DNA from: Saprospiraceae bacterium UBA7328
Lineage (GTDB): Bacteria > Bacteroidota > Bacteroidia > Chitinophagales > Saprospiraceae
DNA length: 64,000 bases
Direction of reading: 5' to 3'
Assembly: GCA_002471345.1 (NCBI GenBank)
Contig: DKPS01000181.1
Span: forward strand, 5,515-69,514
Part shown: piece by piece, positions 25,986-35,111 of the stretch
Layout of the letters: each line of letters begins with the position of its first letter
How positions within the stretch are numbered: position 1 is the first letter of the stretch
The notes under the pieces: model-generated
What the model was told of the DNA's origin: nothing
The model's input: the letters and a program-made list of their open reading frames with translations, nothing else
Database searches by the model: none
Translations under genes and position numbers: made by a program

Positions 25986-27401
25986 ATGAAAATAAAAACG
26001 AGAGTATTCTTTTGGTCGCTGATAATTTCAATGCTCTTCAGTGCATGTGATTTTATTGATAAAAATGAACGGGAAAGACCAAATATTTTGTTCTTTCTTG
26101 TAGATGATCAAAGAGATGACCTTATTTCAAGTGCAGGTCATCCGGTTATTCAAACTCCTACAATTGATATTCTGGCTGAGAAGGGCATTCGGTTTACAAA
26201 CGCATTTGTAACCACTTCTATCTGCGCGGCTAGTAGAGCCTCCATTCTCACAAGCTTATATGAAAGTAAACACGGCTATACATTTGGCAAGAGTCCCTTA
26301 AAAACTGAATTCATAAGCAACTCATATCCAGTTTTGATGAAAAGGTCAGGATATCAAACAGGCTTTATTGGAAAATTTGGAGTTTCCATTGAAAAGCAAG
26401 ATAGTATGCTTGCACAAATGTTTGATTTTTATAGACCTTCTAAAAAATCAGTACCACATTTTGTAGAATTTTCAAACGGTCTCAAACGACATTCTGCTGA
26501 AATTAAAGGAGATCAAGCAATTGAATTTATTAAAACTCAATCCACAGATAAGCCATTTTGCTTATCTATTAGTTTTAATGCAGTACATGCAGTAGATAAT
26601 GATAAGACTCCAGGGAATGAAGGACATTACCCCTATCCAAAGGCAGTAGCACATCTGTATGAAAATATTGAATTGCCTAAACCGGAATTGTCAGATTCTC
26701 TTATTTATGAAAATCATCCAGAATTTTTAAAAAATTCATTCAACAGAGAAAGGTACTATTGGCGCTGGGATACAGAAGAAAAGTATCAAGAGAATCTGAG
26801 AGCCTATTTTCGAATGATCAGCGGGTATGACAATGTGATGCATAGAGTAATATCAGAACTTAAAAAGAATGGCCTTGATAAGAATACGGTGATCATTTTT
26901 TCTTCTGACAATGGTTATTATATGGGCAATAGAGGCTTTGCAGGTAAATGGTCTCATTATGAAGAATCTCTTCGAATTCCTTTAGTCATTTACGACCCAC
27001 GAGCACCTCTAAAAACTTCAAAAAAAACGATTGATAAAATTGCACTGAATATTGATATACCAGCAACCATGCTTGATCTAGCAGGAGTTTCAAAACCTAA
27101 TCTATTTCAGGGTGAAAGCCTTGTGCCTTTCATGAATGATAAAAAAAATGAATCTTGGCGCACAGATTTTCTATGTGAACATAGAATGGAGCACAATAAG
27201 ATCCCTAAATATGTCGGGATACGTGATCAGAGATATGTCTATGCAAATTATTATGAACAAGAACCTCCATATGAGTATTTACACGATCTTCAAAAAGATC
27301 CTAAGCAATTAGAAAATATTGTGAATAATATAGAATACAAAGATGTTCTCCAGAATATGAGAGTGAGGTGTGATAACTTGGAAAATGAAGCCAAAAACTA
27401 A
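25986..27401 (+). CDS. Sulfatase, exported lipoprotein
   Basis: Hydrolyses sulfate esters, probably from algal or other marine polysaccharides. It has 471 residues with a lipobox (LFSAC, C21). The metal-binding Asp pair is D40-D41 in FFLVDDQ. The formylglycine motif is C80-A-A-S-R84, a C-x-A-x-R variant of the usual C-x-P-x-R, which needs activation by a formylglycine-generating enzyme. The conserved GKFGVS segment and the SSDNGYYMG metal site (near 310) are present, and the chain ends in the family's typical C-terminal subdomain. Substrate unknown. The gene stands alone in an accessory stretch and shows no SusCD partner here. Confidence 0.9.
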   Translation: MKIKTRVFFWSLIISMLFSACDFIDKNERERPNILFFLVDDQRDDLISSAGHPVIQTPTIDILAEKGIRFTNAFVTTSICAASRASILTSLYESKHGYTFGKSPLKTEFISNSYPVLMKRSGYQTGFIGKFGVSIEKQDSMLAQMFDFYRPSKKSVPHFVEFSNGLKRHSAEIKGDQAIEFIKTQSTDKPFCLSISFNAVHAVDNDKTPGNEGHYPYPKAVAHLYENIELPKPELSDSLIYENHPEFLKNSFNRERYYWRWDTEEKYQENLRAYFRMISGYDNVMHRVISELKKNGLDKNTVIIFSSDNGYYMGNRGFAGKWSHYEESLRIPLVIYDPRAPLKTSKKTIDKIALNIDIPATMLDLAGVSKPNLFQGESLVPFMNDKKNESWRTDFLCEHRMEHNKIPKYVGIRDQRYVYANYYEQEPPYEYLHDLQKDPKQLENIVNNIEYKDVLQNMRVRCDNLENEAKN

Positions 27402-27578
27402 AAGTCTCACGCAAAGAGAAAATCACTAAAATAGATTCACAAATGAGTGATCTCGTTCAAACAATACAAAGGTTATAAGAGCACTACTCTAATATTGAAC
27501 ACAAAGCTTGGAATAGAGAAACAATTTGGAATGAAATAATGATAGATAAATGTAATTGTAAAAAGTAGAGATTCATCT

Positions 27579-28115
27579 ATGAACGAGAATTCAGTTATAC
27601 AAGAGCTCTTAGTGAAAGCTTGGGAAATGAGAAGAGTAGGAAATTACGATGACGCTAGACATATTGTAAAGGAAGCTCAAAGGCTATGCAATGATTATGA
27701 TTACAATTCTTTGGGTAGAATATTCCACATCAAAATGCAATTTGAATCAGATCACCGCCGTCTATCAAAAGCTTTGGAATTGTGCAAGAAGTCCTTGATA
27801 AACTATAAAAAATCAAACAATTTGAACAAAATTGCACATTCGACTAGGCATCTTGCCGATTTAGAACGGCATCTTGGAAAAGAGGATGACTCAGAAAATA
27901 ATTATAGAGTGGCGATAGACATTTATAAAAATAACCCCAACACCAGCAATGGCGACCTGGCAAATGCTCTCCGTGGATTTGGTCTTCTCCTCGAGAAACG
28001 TAGAAAGATCAAAGAAGCTATTGCTGTATGGAAAGAAACGAAAGATTTATATCAAGCTTGTAATTTACAAGCAGGTGTAGATGAAGCCAATAATAGATTA
28101 GGTTTATTGGCATAA
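27579..28115 (+). CDS. Small TPR protein
   Basis: A 178-residue helical protein without a signal peptide. TPR-like units run at about 7-45 (AWEMRRVGNYDDARHIVKEAQ), 48-85, 88-120 (TRHLADLERHLGKEDDSENNY) and 127-165. It is a protein-binding repeat fold, probably cytoplasmic. Neighbours are acetyltransferases, which gives no hint of its partner. Confidence 0.75.
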   Translation: MNENSVIQELLVKAWEMRRVGNYDDARHIVKEAQRLCNDYDYNSLGRIFHIKMQFESDHRRLSKALELCKKSLINYKKSNNLNKIAHSTRHLADLERHLGKEDDSENNYRVAIDIYKNNPNTSNGDLANALRGFGLLLEKRRKIKEAIAVWKETKDLYQACNLQAGVDEANNRLGLLA

Positions 28116-28190
28116 AACATCTAATTCTTAAGTGTGAATTGCTTGAATTCAATATTTGGAAGTTCTAAAATCAAAGATTGACAAACGAAA

Positions 28191-28709
28191 ATGCAGCTGA
28201 GAAAAGCCTCTCTAGAAGATAAAACAGAACTGAAGCAAATATGTATTTCAGGATACTCAATTTGTTTTGCTGACTATTGGAATGCAAATGGATTGGAATG
28301 GTATTTAAATGAACAGTTTGGCGACCAAAAATTAAAGACTGATTTAGCTAACAAGAATATTGATTATTATCTCATTTATGACACCAAGGACCTGATAGGG
28401 TTTGTTAAAGTCAACAGTAATCCAAATCCAACTTTTCCGACTCAAGTCACAACTGAATTAGAGAAAATGTATGTGCTTCCTGAATTTAAAGGACAAGGTA
28501 TAGGAAGAAAAGTACTAACTGAAGTGATTAATATCATTCAAAAAAGAGGAAGTAGAATGTTTTTTCTTGACGTTCTAGACACAAATAAAAGTGCAATTGA
28601 ATTTTATAAAAAACTTGGGTTTAATTTTCTTCACAGTTCTCGACTAAATCTTCCATATTTTAAGGACCATTTAAGAGGAATAAATAGAATGATAATGGAG
28701 CTAGCATGA
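28191..28709 (+). CDS. GNAT acetyltransferase
   Basis: A 172-residue N-acetyltransferase. The acetyl-CoA-binding motif is at about 94-113 (LEKMYVLPEFKGQGIGRKVL, Q/RxxGxG/A type), followed by the FFLDVLDTNKSAIEFYKKLGF motif B. The sequence resembles the diamine/spermidine and L-amino acid acetyltransferases, but the substrate cannot be read from it. It is 75 bp after the TPR gene. Confidence 0.88.
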   Translation: MQLRKASLEDKTELKQICISGYSICFADYWNANGLEWYLNEQFGDQKLKTDLANKNIDYYLIYDTKDLIGFVKVNSNPNPTFPTQVTTELEKMYVLPEFKGQGIGRKVLTEVINIIQKRGSRMFFLDVLDTNKSAIEFYKKLGFNFLHSSRLNLPYFKDHLRGINRMIMELA

Positions 28710-28777
28710 AAAACTAATTGTCATTAATAGCTTAATCTAAAAATTTGTAAAACCTTTATGACATTTAAAATCCTTAA

Positions 28778-29254
28778 ATGGAATTTGTAACTACAATAGA
28801 ATTATCTAAAATTTGGAAAGTTGAAATTCTATCTCTTTGGAATAATGAATATCCAATTCAGCTCAACTATAATACCTTATCAGATTTTGAATCCTTCTTG
28901 AATCCTCTGACCGATCAATCTCATATTGTAGTAGTTGATGACAACCAAAGGATTCAAGGTTGGTATTTTGATTTTATTAGAGATAATGCAAGATGGTTTA
29001 TTATAATATTAGATTCAAAAGTACATGGGCAAGGTTTAGGCACTCAGTTTTTGAACAAGGCAAAGGAAAAGAAATCACAACTGAATGGATGGGTCATAGA
29101 TCATAGTGATGATAAAAAAAGAAATGGGCAGTTTTATCAATCACCATTGAATTTCTATATGAAAAATGGGTTTAAACTATTATCAGATAATAGGATTAAA
29201 AATGAAACAATTTCAGCTGTACATATAGAATGGAAAAAAGAAGAATTCATCTAA
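28778..29254 (+). CDS. GNAT-like acetyltransferase
   Basis: A 158-residue protein with the GNAT core: ILDSKVHGQGLGTQFLNKAK (about 84-103) as the acetyl-CoA loop and FYMKNGFKLL (about 126-135) as motif B. The N-terminal half is short and divergent. It is unrelated in detail to the GNAT gene just upstream, so not a tandem copy. Substrate unknown. Confidence 0.8.
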   Translation: MEFVTTIELSKIWKVEILSLWNNEYPIQLNYNTLSDFESFLNPLTDQSHIVVVDDNQRIQGWYFDFIRDNARWFIIILDSKVHGQGLGTQFLNKAKEKKSQLNGWVIDHSDDKKRNGQFYQSPLNFYMKNGFKLLSDNRIKNETISAVHIEWKKEEFI

Positions 29255-29350
29255 TTCAAATAAGGATCTAAAACAACCTCATCAGATATTTCTAAATACT
29301 TCTAAAAATCCTAGGTCATAATAATTTGAATCTTGATAAAAAATAAACCC

Positions 29351-29617
29351 ATGAAACCTTCCACAAGTTATAGACCTGATCATAGTAGACTGATAATAAG
29401 ATTAGAGCAAAAGATTTAGCATCACGTCCAAAATGAAGAAACATTTACCAATTGGTTTTGAAAGCTATTTGATATTATTCCTTCAGATTTGAAAAATGAG
29501 CAAAGTATTGATAGAACACAATGAATATGCATGAAGAACTGTGAAAATATCGTTCCTTGTTATAGTTCATTAAAATTGAGTTACAATTTCCCTTCTTTTC
29601 AAAATGATAAAGAATAA
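29351..29617 (+). pseudogene. Decayed gene fragment with three in-frame stops
   Basis: One reading frame stays coding-like from the ATG at 29351 to the stop at 29617 but is broken by TAG (29417-29419), TGA (29459-29461) and TGA (29522-29524). Between stops it reads as ordinary protein: MKPSTSYRPDHSRLIIRL, then EETFTNWF, KLFDIIPSDLKNEQSID and ENIVPCYSSLKLSYNFPSF. Two stops would be restored by single changes (TAG to CAG, TGA to TGG). I do not recognise the family. The 3' end overlaps the start of the next gene by 14 bases. The rest of 29255-29350 shows nothing. Confidence 0.5.
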
Positions 29618-30692
29618 GATTCACCATTCTGTGTACTCCATTTTTCTGCCCTCTGTGTTGATCATTGCTTTTTTACTATACTGGAAGGTAGATTATAGTA
29701 CTGAATTGAAAAATTTAAATTTGAGCAACATTCATGAAAAACAGAGAGGTGCTCATGTCTTTAGTATAAGAGATACTTCTGATTTTCAGACTATAAGTGA
29801 ATACAATTTTAATTGGATCACAGTAGTATCTTGGGGGTACCAAAATGATTTTGATAGCCCAAATGTCAGACATCACAATGGTGACAGTCTGATGATACAA
29901 AGCAGAGATTCAGCTTGGGTTAATAGAATTATGCTAATTCGAGATAAGGGATATAAAGTCTTTGTCAAACCACATATCTGGATCAGTGACCCCTCAGACG
30001 ACAAATGGCGATCAGACATATTTCCATCTGATGAAGAAAACTGGGAATTATGGCAAAAAAGTTACAGAGATTTTATTATTCGATATGCAAAAGTGGCAGA
30101 ACAAGCTAATGCCGAGATGTTTTGTATAGGAACAGAATTATCTCGATTAGCAACTTCTAAGTCCCAATTTTAGCAAGATTTAATAAAAGAAGTAAAAACC
30201 GTTTATTCTGGCAAATTGACCTATGCTGCAAATTGGCACAATGAATATGAAAAAATAACTTTCTGGGATCAATTGGATTACATAGGTATTCAGGCTTATT
30301 TCCCTTTGGTCAAATTAAAGAATCCAACCACTGAACAGCTTACAAAAGGTTGGGATAAATATTTGCCCAAACTAAAATCTCTTTATGGAAAGTACAATCG
30401 AAGAATACTGTTTACAGAAATGGGCTATAAGAGTACCGCTTCTAGTGCTATCAGACCTTGGGAATGGGCAGAAAAATCAACGGACAAAGAAGTTTCTTAC
30501 TCTCCAGAAACACAAGCCAATTGCTATAAAGCATTTTTTGAATCTGTGTGGGTACAGGACTGGTTTGCTGGTGTACATATTTGGCAATTAAGAAGTAATT
30601 ACAATATCAATAGGGCAAAGAAAGATTTGGACTTTACTCCTCAAGGCAAACCTGCACAACAAGTTATTGCTGAAGGATTTAAATTGGATTAA
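29604..30692 (+). pseudogene. Glycoside hydrolase (TIM barrel, GH113-like), split by an in-frame TAG
   Basis: A single frame of 362 codons, interrupted only by TAG at 30171-30173, encodes one TIM-barrel hydrolase. Before the stop: a membrane/signal helix (about 11-26), RGAHVFSI, VFVKPHIWI and the acid/base motif MFCIGTELSRL. After it: the same frame continues QDLIKEVKTVYSGKLTYAANW, then DYIGIQAYFPL and the nucleophile motif ILFTEMGYKS near the C-terminus. Both catalytic glutamates are intact and the stop falls where homologues would likely have a Trp (TGG to TAG). This looks like the endo-beta-mannanase-like GH113 group. It is either a recent null allele or a sequencing error; internal re-initiation could yield only a useless C-terminal half (ATG at 30216). 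Confidence 0.82.
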
Positions 30693-30763
30693 ATAAAAAC
30701 ATTCCTTGCTTAAAGTTGAAGCCAAGAGTTGTTAAATACTTTTCGTCTGATCATTTCCCTTGG

Positions 30764-32113
30764 CTAATTACATCCTGCAATCTGAGCCGTAAGAACACTT
30801 CCCAATTCCAATTCAAAATCTTCATTAAAAGTTATGGAAGTACCTGCTTGATACAAAACTGAAGCATTATTAGCCACATTACAATCTATCCCAATTGTAT
30901 CAGAAGCAATACTCTGATGCTGTCCTCCGGATATATCTGCAGTAAGGTTAGCATTGGTTACTTCACAATCTCCATCCAAAAGAAATAAAGCACCATGCGT
31001 GTCAAAAGGGTCAGACCACTTTTCATCAGTATAAATATTAGATCCTGTGAGGGTGAGTAGAAAGGCTTCGAGATTGTCCTTTTCAGTTTCTGATAAGTTT
31101 AGATTCTGACTCTGTGTGCCATCGTCGCCTCCTCTTCTTAATCTCCCATCCAGATTATTATTGAAAGGTGGATTATCATAGTGATCTATCATTTGTCTGA
31201 TGGTTGTAAAACTTCCATCATGCATCATTGGGCCATTAAGTGAACCATCAGGATTCACAAGGTCTCTTAGCGAAGGTGATCTTGTATTAGTCAGATCGGT
31301 ACCAGCAGGATTTCCCGCTACTGTAATGACCCCATTATTATTTCTATCATTATCCATATCAAATGTAGGTGCATTATGGCATCTATCACATCCGGCACCT
31401 CCTGCGTTTTGATTAGCCATGAATAGATCCTTACCTGCTTCTTCTACAGCAGAAAATAATGCAAAATCAGCATCTTCGTCACCACCAGCATTTGCAAGAG
31501 CTTCATCATATTTGGAGTCAAATGAGACAATACTTCTTATAAATTGTGCCAAGGCGAATTGCATTCGTTCCTCTGTGATTGTATTTGTTCCAAATGAATT
31601 TTGAAATAAAGTAGGATAGTAAGAAATGTCATTCATTCTACTAATCAGAGAATCCAGGTCTGGTTGTCCATTGGTCCCACTAAATCCCATTTCAGCAAAA
31701 TCTTGAATTGGTCGAGTAGTTTGATCTTCTAGGGTAGCAGCTCTTGCATCCCAAAAGAAATTTTCCTCCCTACCAAATCTAGCATTAACTAATCTCATAC
31801 TATGCCTGCCTGTAAATCCCCCATTAAAACCTTTACTTACAGTAGCTGTATCACTAAAAGCAAACTGTTGCTGATGGCAAGAGGCACATGCTACCGTACT
31901 ATTCAAAGAAAGTTTTTTGTCATAAAACAACACCCTACCCAAAGTGGCTCCAATGTCCGTCATGTCATTGTTATTTGGAGTGTTATCACGGTTATTGGGT
32001 ACATATGATGGAATCGTCTGACCATCATAATCAAATAGGCTAGTTAGATCTATGGAGGCAGAAAGAAGTATGACCGCACATATTGGTAAAAAAGTGAGTA
32101 GTCGATTTTTCAT
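30764..32113 (-). CDS. Di-haem cytochrome c peroxidase family protein
   Basis: Exported c-type cytochrome of 449 residues. After a signal peptide there are two haem motifs, C76-x-x-C79-H80 (CASCH) and C242-x-x-C245-H246 (CDRCH), as in bacterial cytochrome c peroxidases and MauG-like enzymes. Axial-ligand Met/His candidates include MMHDGSF, where a methionine or histidine lies near the second haem. Residues 385-449 form an extra C-terminal segment with a beta-rich TSITFNEDFELELGSVLTAQI motif, often seen at the ends of secreted Bacteroidota proteins. It may reduce peroxide or act in metabolite oxidation; exact role not clear. Confidence 0.9.
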   Translation of the reverse strand: MKNRLLTFLPICAVILLSASIDLTSLFDYDGQTIPSYVPNNRDNTPNNNDMTDIGATLGRVLFYDKKLSLNSTVACASCHQQQFAFSDTATVSKGFNGGFTGRHSMRLVNARFGREENFFWDARAATLEDQTTRPIQDFAEMGFSGTNGQPDLDSLISRMNDISYYPTLFQNSFGTNTITEERMQFALAQFIRSIVSFDSKYDEALANAGGDEDADFALFSAVEEAGKDLFMANQNAGGAGCDRCHNAPTFDMDNDRNNNGVITVAGNPAGTDLTNTRSPSLRDLVNPDGSLNGPMMHDGSFTTIRQMIDHYDNPPFNNNLDGRLRRGGDDGTQSQNLNLSETEKDNLEAFLLTLTGSNIYTDEKWSDPFDTHGALFLLDGDCEVTNANLTADISGGQHQSIASDTIGIDCNVANNASVLYQAGTSITFNEDFELELGSVLTAQIAGCN

Positions 32114-32302
32114 TTATTATCATTAGAGAAATATTGGAAATGGCCAGCTTCTAGTGGTGAAAATGTTTAGATATATCTGTTAAAGAACAAAAACCGATTA
32201 TTGTACTGTTAATTTTTGGATTTTATTTCTATGCCAATCAGGATTGACCGATCTTGAATAAAATTTACACCATTTAGCACAATATTTGACACTAATAAAA
32301 TA

Positions 32303-33220
32303 ATGAACAGGTACAATTTTTTCGCATTTCTTTCAGGTTGTATTTTTTGCTTTTTTGTATTTGTTGCTTTTGCAGAAACAATTGATAGCACGAGCAATCC
32401 TCTTAAAATCTTCAATCTCCCACAGATTGTAAAAGCAGCTGATGTCAATTCTAAAGTTTTTGTGTTTGCGGGTGAGCAGATTCCACTTACTATGGATGCT
32501 AAAGAGAGGTTAGACAGAGAACTATCTGTTAATTCATATTATCACTCTGCAATGATTCAATATCTCAAATTATCTAATAGATATTTTCCTGTTATTGAAA
32601 AGATACTTTTGGAAAATGGGGTTCCTGATGACTTTAAGTATTTAGCCGTTGCAGAAAGTGGTTTGAGACATGTCACTTCATCTGCAAATGCCAAAGGGTT
32701 TTGGCAATTCAGAAAGCTGGCAGCAAAAGAAATGAATCTAGAAGTAAATGATGAAGTAGATGAACGATATCATATTGAAAGGTCAACAAGGGCTGCATGT
32801 CATTATCTTCTTCAACTTAAGAGAAGGTTTGGCACCTGGGTAGATGCAGCAGCAGCTTATAATGTAGGTCCTACTAACTATAGAAATGATCTAAGAGATC
32901 AAAAAGAGAACACTTATTACGACATGAATCTTCCTGAGGAAACTATGCGATATATCTTCAGATTAGTGGCAATAAAAGAAATCATGTCACAACCAGACCG
33001 ATTTGGTTTTTATATAGATCAGATGGAAAGATATCCACCACTCGATAATTATCGTGAAGTTCTAGTAGATCAATCTATAGAAAATTGGGGAGATTTTGCC
33101 CATGAGAATGGTGTCACCTATAGACAACTAAAAATATACAACCCATGGCTTAGAGATAATCACCTTACTGTAATTAAGAATAAATATCAGATCAAGATTC
33201 CGAATGATGTAGGGAAATAA
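32303..33220 (+). CDS. Lytic transglycosylase (SLT/MltD type)
   Basis: Exported murein hydrolase of 305 residues that cleaves the glycan strand with anhydro-muramic formation. The signal or anchor helix is at about 5-23. The SLT domain has the catalytic glutamate E118 in LAVAESGLRH, then SANAKGFWQF and AAAYNVGPTNY. The C-terminal about 60 residues look like one LysM-like unit (DFAHENGVTYRQLKIYNPWL). It lies divergent from the cytochrome peroxidase and converges on the PfkB gene, only 4 bp away. Confidence 0.93.
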   Translation: MNRYNFFAFLSGCIFCFFVFVAFAETIDSTSNPLKIFNLPQIVKAADVNSKVFVFAGEQIPLTMDAKERLDRELSVNSYYHSAMIQYLKLSNRYFPVIEKILLENGVPDDFKYLAVAESGLRHVTSSANAKGFWQFRKLAAKEMNLEVNDEVDERYHIERSTRAACHYLLQLKRRFGTWVDAAAAYNVGPTNYRNDLRDQKENTYYDMNLPEETMRYIFRLVAIKEIMSQPDRFGFYIDQMERYPPLDNYREVLVDQSIENWGDFAHENGVTYRQLKIYNPWLRDNHLTVIKNKYQIKIPNDVGK

Positions 33221-33224
33221 TGCT

Positions 33225-34139
33225 TTAAAGTTCGAAACGAGTGAGGTTGTAAAATCTTCTCAATCTATCATCAATATTCTTTTGGTCCAGTTTTTTAATA
33301 TTCCAATTACTAAAATCTTCTACACAGAACGAAGCCATGGCCGATCCGTGTACAATTCCTCTTTTCATATTTTCAAAAGAGGAGTCACCAGTACTTGCCA
33401 TGTACCCAATAAAACCTCCAGCAAAACAATCTCCTGCTCCAGTAGGATCTTTCACTTGATGTAAAGGAAGAGCTGGTGCAAAAAATACATCATCACCGTG
33501 GAATAGAAGTGCACCATGTTCACCCTTCTTTATAATAAGGTACTTCGGGCCCATTTTTTGAATAACTTCAGCAGCTTTTATAAGTGCATATTCCCCAGAA
33601 AGCTGTCTTGCTTCTTCATCATTTATAGTAAGCACATCCACACGCTTTAAAACTTCTTTGAGGCGATCCAATGCCACATCCATCCAAAAATTCATAGTGT
33701 CTAGCATGACCAATTTGGGCTTTACACTCAATTGATCTAATACACTGATTTGAATATCAGGTGTGAGGTTACCTAACATAATGTATTCGCTGTCTTTATA
33801 TCCATTAGGAATTTTTGGATCAAAATCTGCTAGTACATTTAAATCAGTTACAAGAGTGTCTCTTCCATTCATGTCATCATGATACTTCCCGGCCCAAAAG
33901 AAAGATTTACCGTCTTTTACCACTTCCACTCCATCCAGATCCATACCTCTATTCTTCATATCTGATAATTCCTTATCTTGATAATCATCACCTATAATGG
34001 ATACAATTTTGATGTCATTCACAAAATAGCTAGCTGCATAGCCTATGTATTGACCAGATCCGCCTATCACCATTTCTTCTTTACCAAATGGAGTCTCTAT
34101 TGTATCATATGCAACTGTACCTACTACTAATAAACTCAT
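33225..34139 (-). CDS. PfkB-family sugar/nucleoside kinase
   Basis: Ribokinase-fold kinase of 304 residues. The N-terminal GGSGQYIGYAA segment (26-36) binds substrate and DPTGAGDCFAGGF (231-243) holds the anion hole and catalytic base D237. Its substrate cannot be fixed: the family covers ribose, adenosine, fructose phosphates and others. In several Bacteroidota a PfkB gene stands before tatA, as here, so the position may be conserved. The gene converges with the lytic transglycosylase. Confidence 0.9.
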   Translation of the reverse strand: MSLLVVGTVAYDTIETPFGKEEMVIGGSGQYIGYAASYFVNDIKIVSIIGDDYQDKELSDMKNRGMDLDGVEVVKDGKSFFWAGKYHDDMNGRDTLVTDLNVLADFDPKIPNGYKDSEYIMLGNLTPDIQISVLDQLSVKPKLVMLDTMNFWMDVALDRLKEVLKRVDVLTINDEEARQLSGEYALIKAAEVIQKMGPKYLIIKKGEHGALLFHGDDVFFAPALPLHQVKDPTGAGDCFAGGFIGYMASTGDSSFENMKRGIVHGSAMASFCVEDFSNWNIKKLDQKNIDDRLRRFYNLTRFEL

Positions 34140-34217
34140 ATCTCATTTTGTTAGGTTGCAAATGTAGCCTTTTGATAAATTTTAGATTAATTTGCGGACG
34201 GAGATAAATAAAATAAG

Positions 34218-34412
34218 ATGACTTTTAATTTTCTATTTTCATTTGCAGGCCCAGAAATGATCATTATTGCACTGATTGTTTTACTTCTATTTGGTGGTAA
34301 AAAAGTGCCAGAATTAATGAAAGGTTTAGGTAAGGGTATTAGAGAGTTTAACTCGGCAAAAAACACCATTGAAACCGAAATCAAAGAAAGCGTCAAAGAC
34401 GTAGAAAAGTAA
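34218..34412 (+). CDS. tatA: Twin-arginine translocase subunit TatA/TatE
   Basis: A 64-residue TatA: short N-terminal extension, membrane helix ([20 protein letters not shown], about 14-33) with the FGGKKVPEL hinge, the amphipathic [15 protein letters not shown] helix and a charged tail. It oligomerises to form the Tat pore for folded proteins. TatC is not in this window. The protein could start at Met1 or at M14; the former is used. Confidence 0.93.
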   Translation: MTFNFLFSFAGPEMIIIALIVLLLFGGKKVPELMKGLGKGIREFNSAKNTIETEIKESVKDVEK

Positions 34413-34430
34413 CTGTTAAGCAATAGCGGC

Positions 34431-35111
34431 GTGAAGCCTAGCCATAACTTACCTAGATTTTTACCATTCACTATTCTCTTTATAACATTGGGACTAGTAG
34501 ATCTTTTTGCGGTTTCTTATTATCCATCATTCCGATGGATAAGTAAACCCCTAATCATGATCAGCTTGATAAGCTACTATTTTTTTAGTACTAGAGATCG
34601 TTCTCTTTTTAACGTGGTTTTTTTCGCTGGATTGATTGCCGCTCTGCTAGGTGATGTGTTTCTTCTTTTAAATGGAGAAAAATATTTTTTGTTGGGTCTT
34701 GGCAGCTTTCTCATAATGCAAGTGATATATATCTTCACTTTTATAAAAGGATCGTATCATAGATCTACTTCAAAAGGATTAATAGCTTTAGTCTTTCTTG
34801 TGACCTTAATTTATTTTTTGAAATTACTCTGGCCACATCTCGATGCAATGGCAATTCCAGTATCCATATATTCTTTGATCATTGTAGTCATGGCAATTAG
34901 TGCCTTGATGAGAAATAAAAATCTTACTGGTTACAATTGGGTATTAGGTGGTGCCATTCTTTTCATGATATCAGATGGGTTCATTGCATGGAATAAATTT
35001 ATGACTCCTGTAGCTCTAGGAGGTATAATAGTAATGAGCACATATATACTTGCTCAGTATTTTATTTTGATGGGTATGTTGAAAGGAGTTTACAGTACTA
35101 GATCTGAATAA
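34431..35111 (+). CDS. YhhN-family membrane protein (lysoplasmalogenase-like)
   Basis: Polytopic protein of 226 residues, seven to eight predicted helices (about 12-30, 35-50, 60-76, 82-98, 108-127, 133-150, 160-175, 186-212), with polar residues such as D73 (GDVFLLL) and D178 (SDGFIAW) that form the conserved membrane pocket of YhhN/TMEM86 lysoplasmalogenases. The start codon is GTG at 34431, 18 bp after tatA. Enzymatic activity is inferred from the family only. The 3' end overlaps the convergent GHMP kinase gene by 22 bp. Confidence 0.85.
   Translation: MKPSHNLPRFLPFTILFITLGLVDLFAVSYYPSFRWISKPLIMISLISYYFFSTRDRSLFNVVFFAGLIAALLGDVFLLLNGEKYFLLGLGSFLIMQVIYIFTFIKGSYHRSTSKGLIALVFLVTLIYFLKLLWPHLDAMAIPVSIYSLIIVVMAISALMRNKNLTGYNWVLGGAILFMISDGFIAWNKFMTPVALGGIIVMSTYILAQYFILMGMLKGVYSTRSE

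Noticed and set aside
27443..27544. Short frame (MSDLVQTIQRL, stop, then EHYSNIEHKAWNRETIW) between sulfatase and the small TPR gene
   Set aside because: Only about 33 codons with one in-frame stop in AT-rich DNA; could be a relic, but too short to claim.
29604..30692. Two separate genes at 29604-30173 and 30216-30692
   Set aside because: Both halves lie in the same frame and each holds one half of a single TIM-barrel enzyme; one in-frame TAG explains the split.
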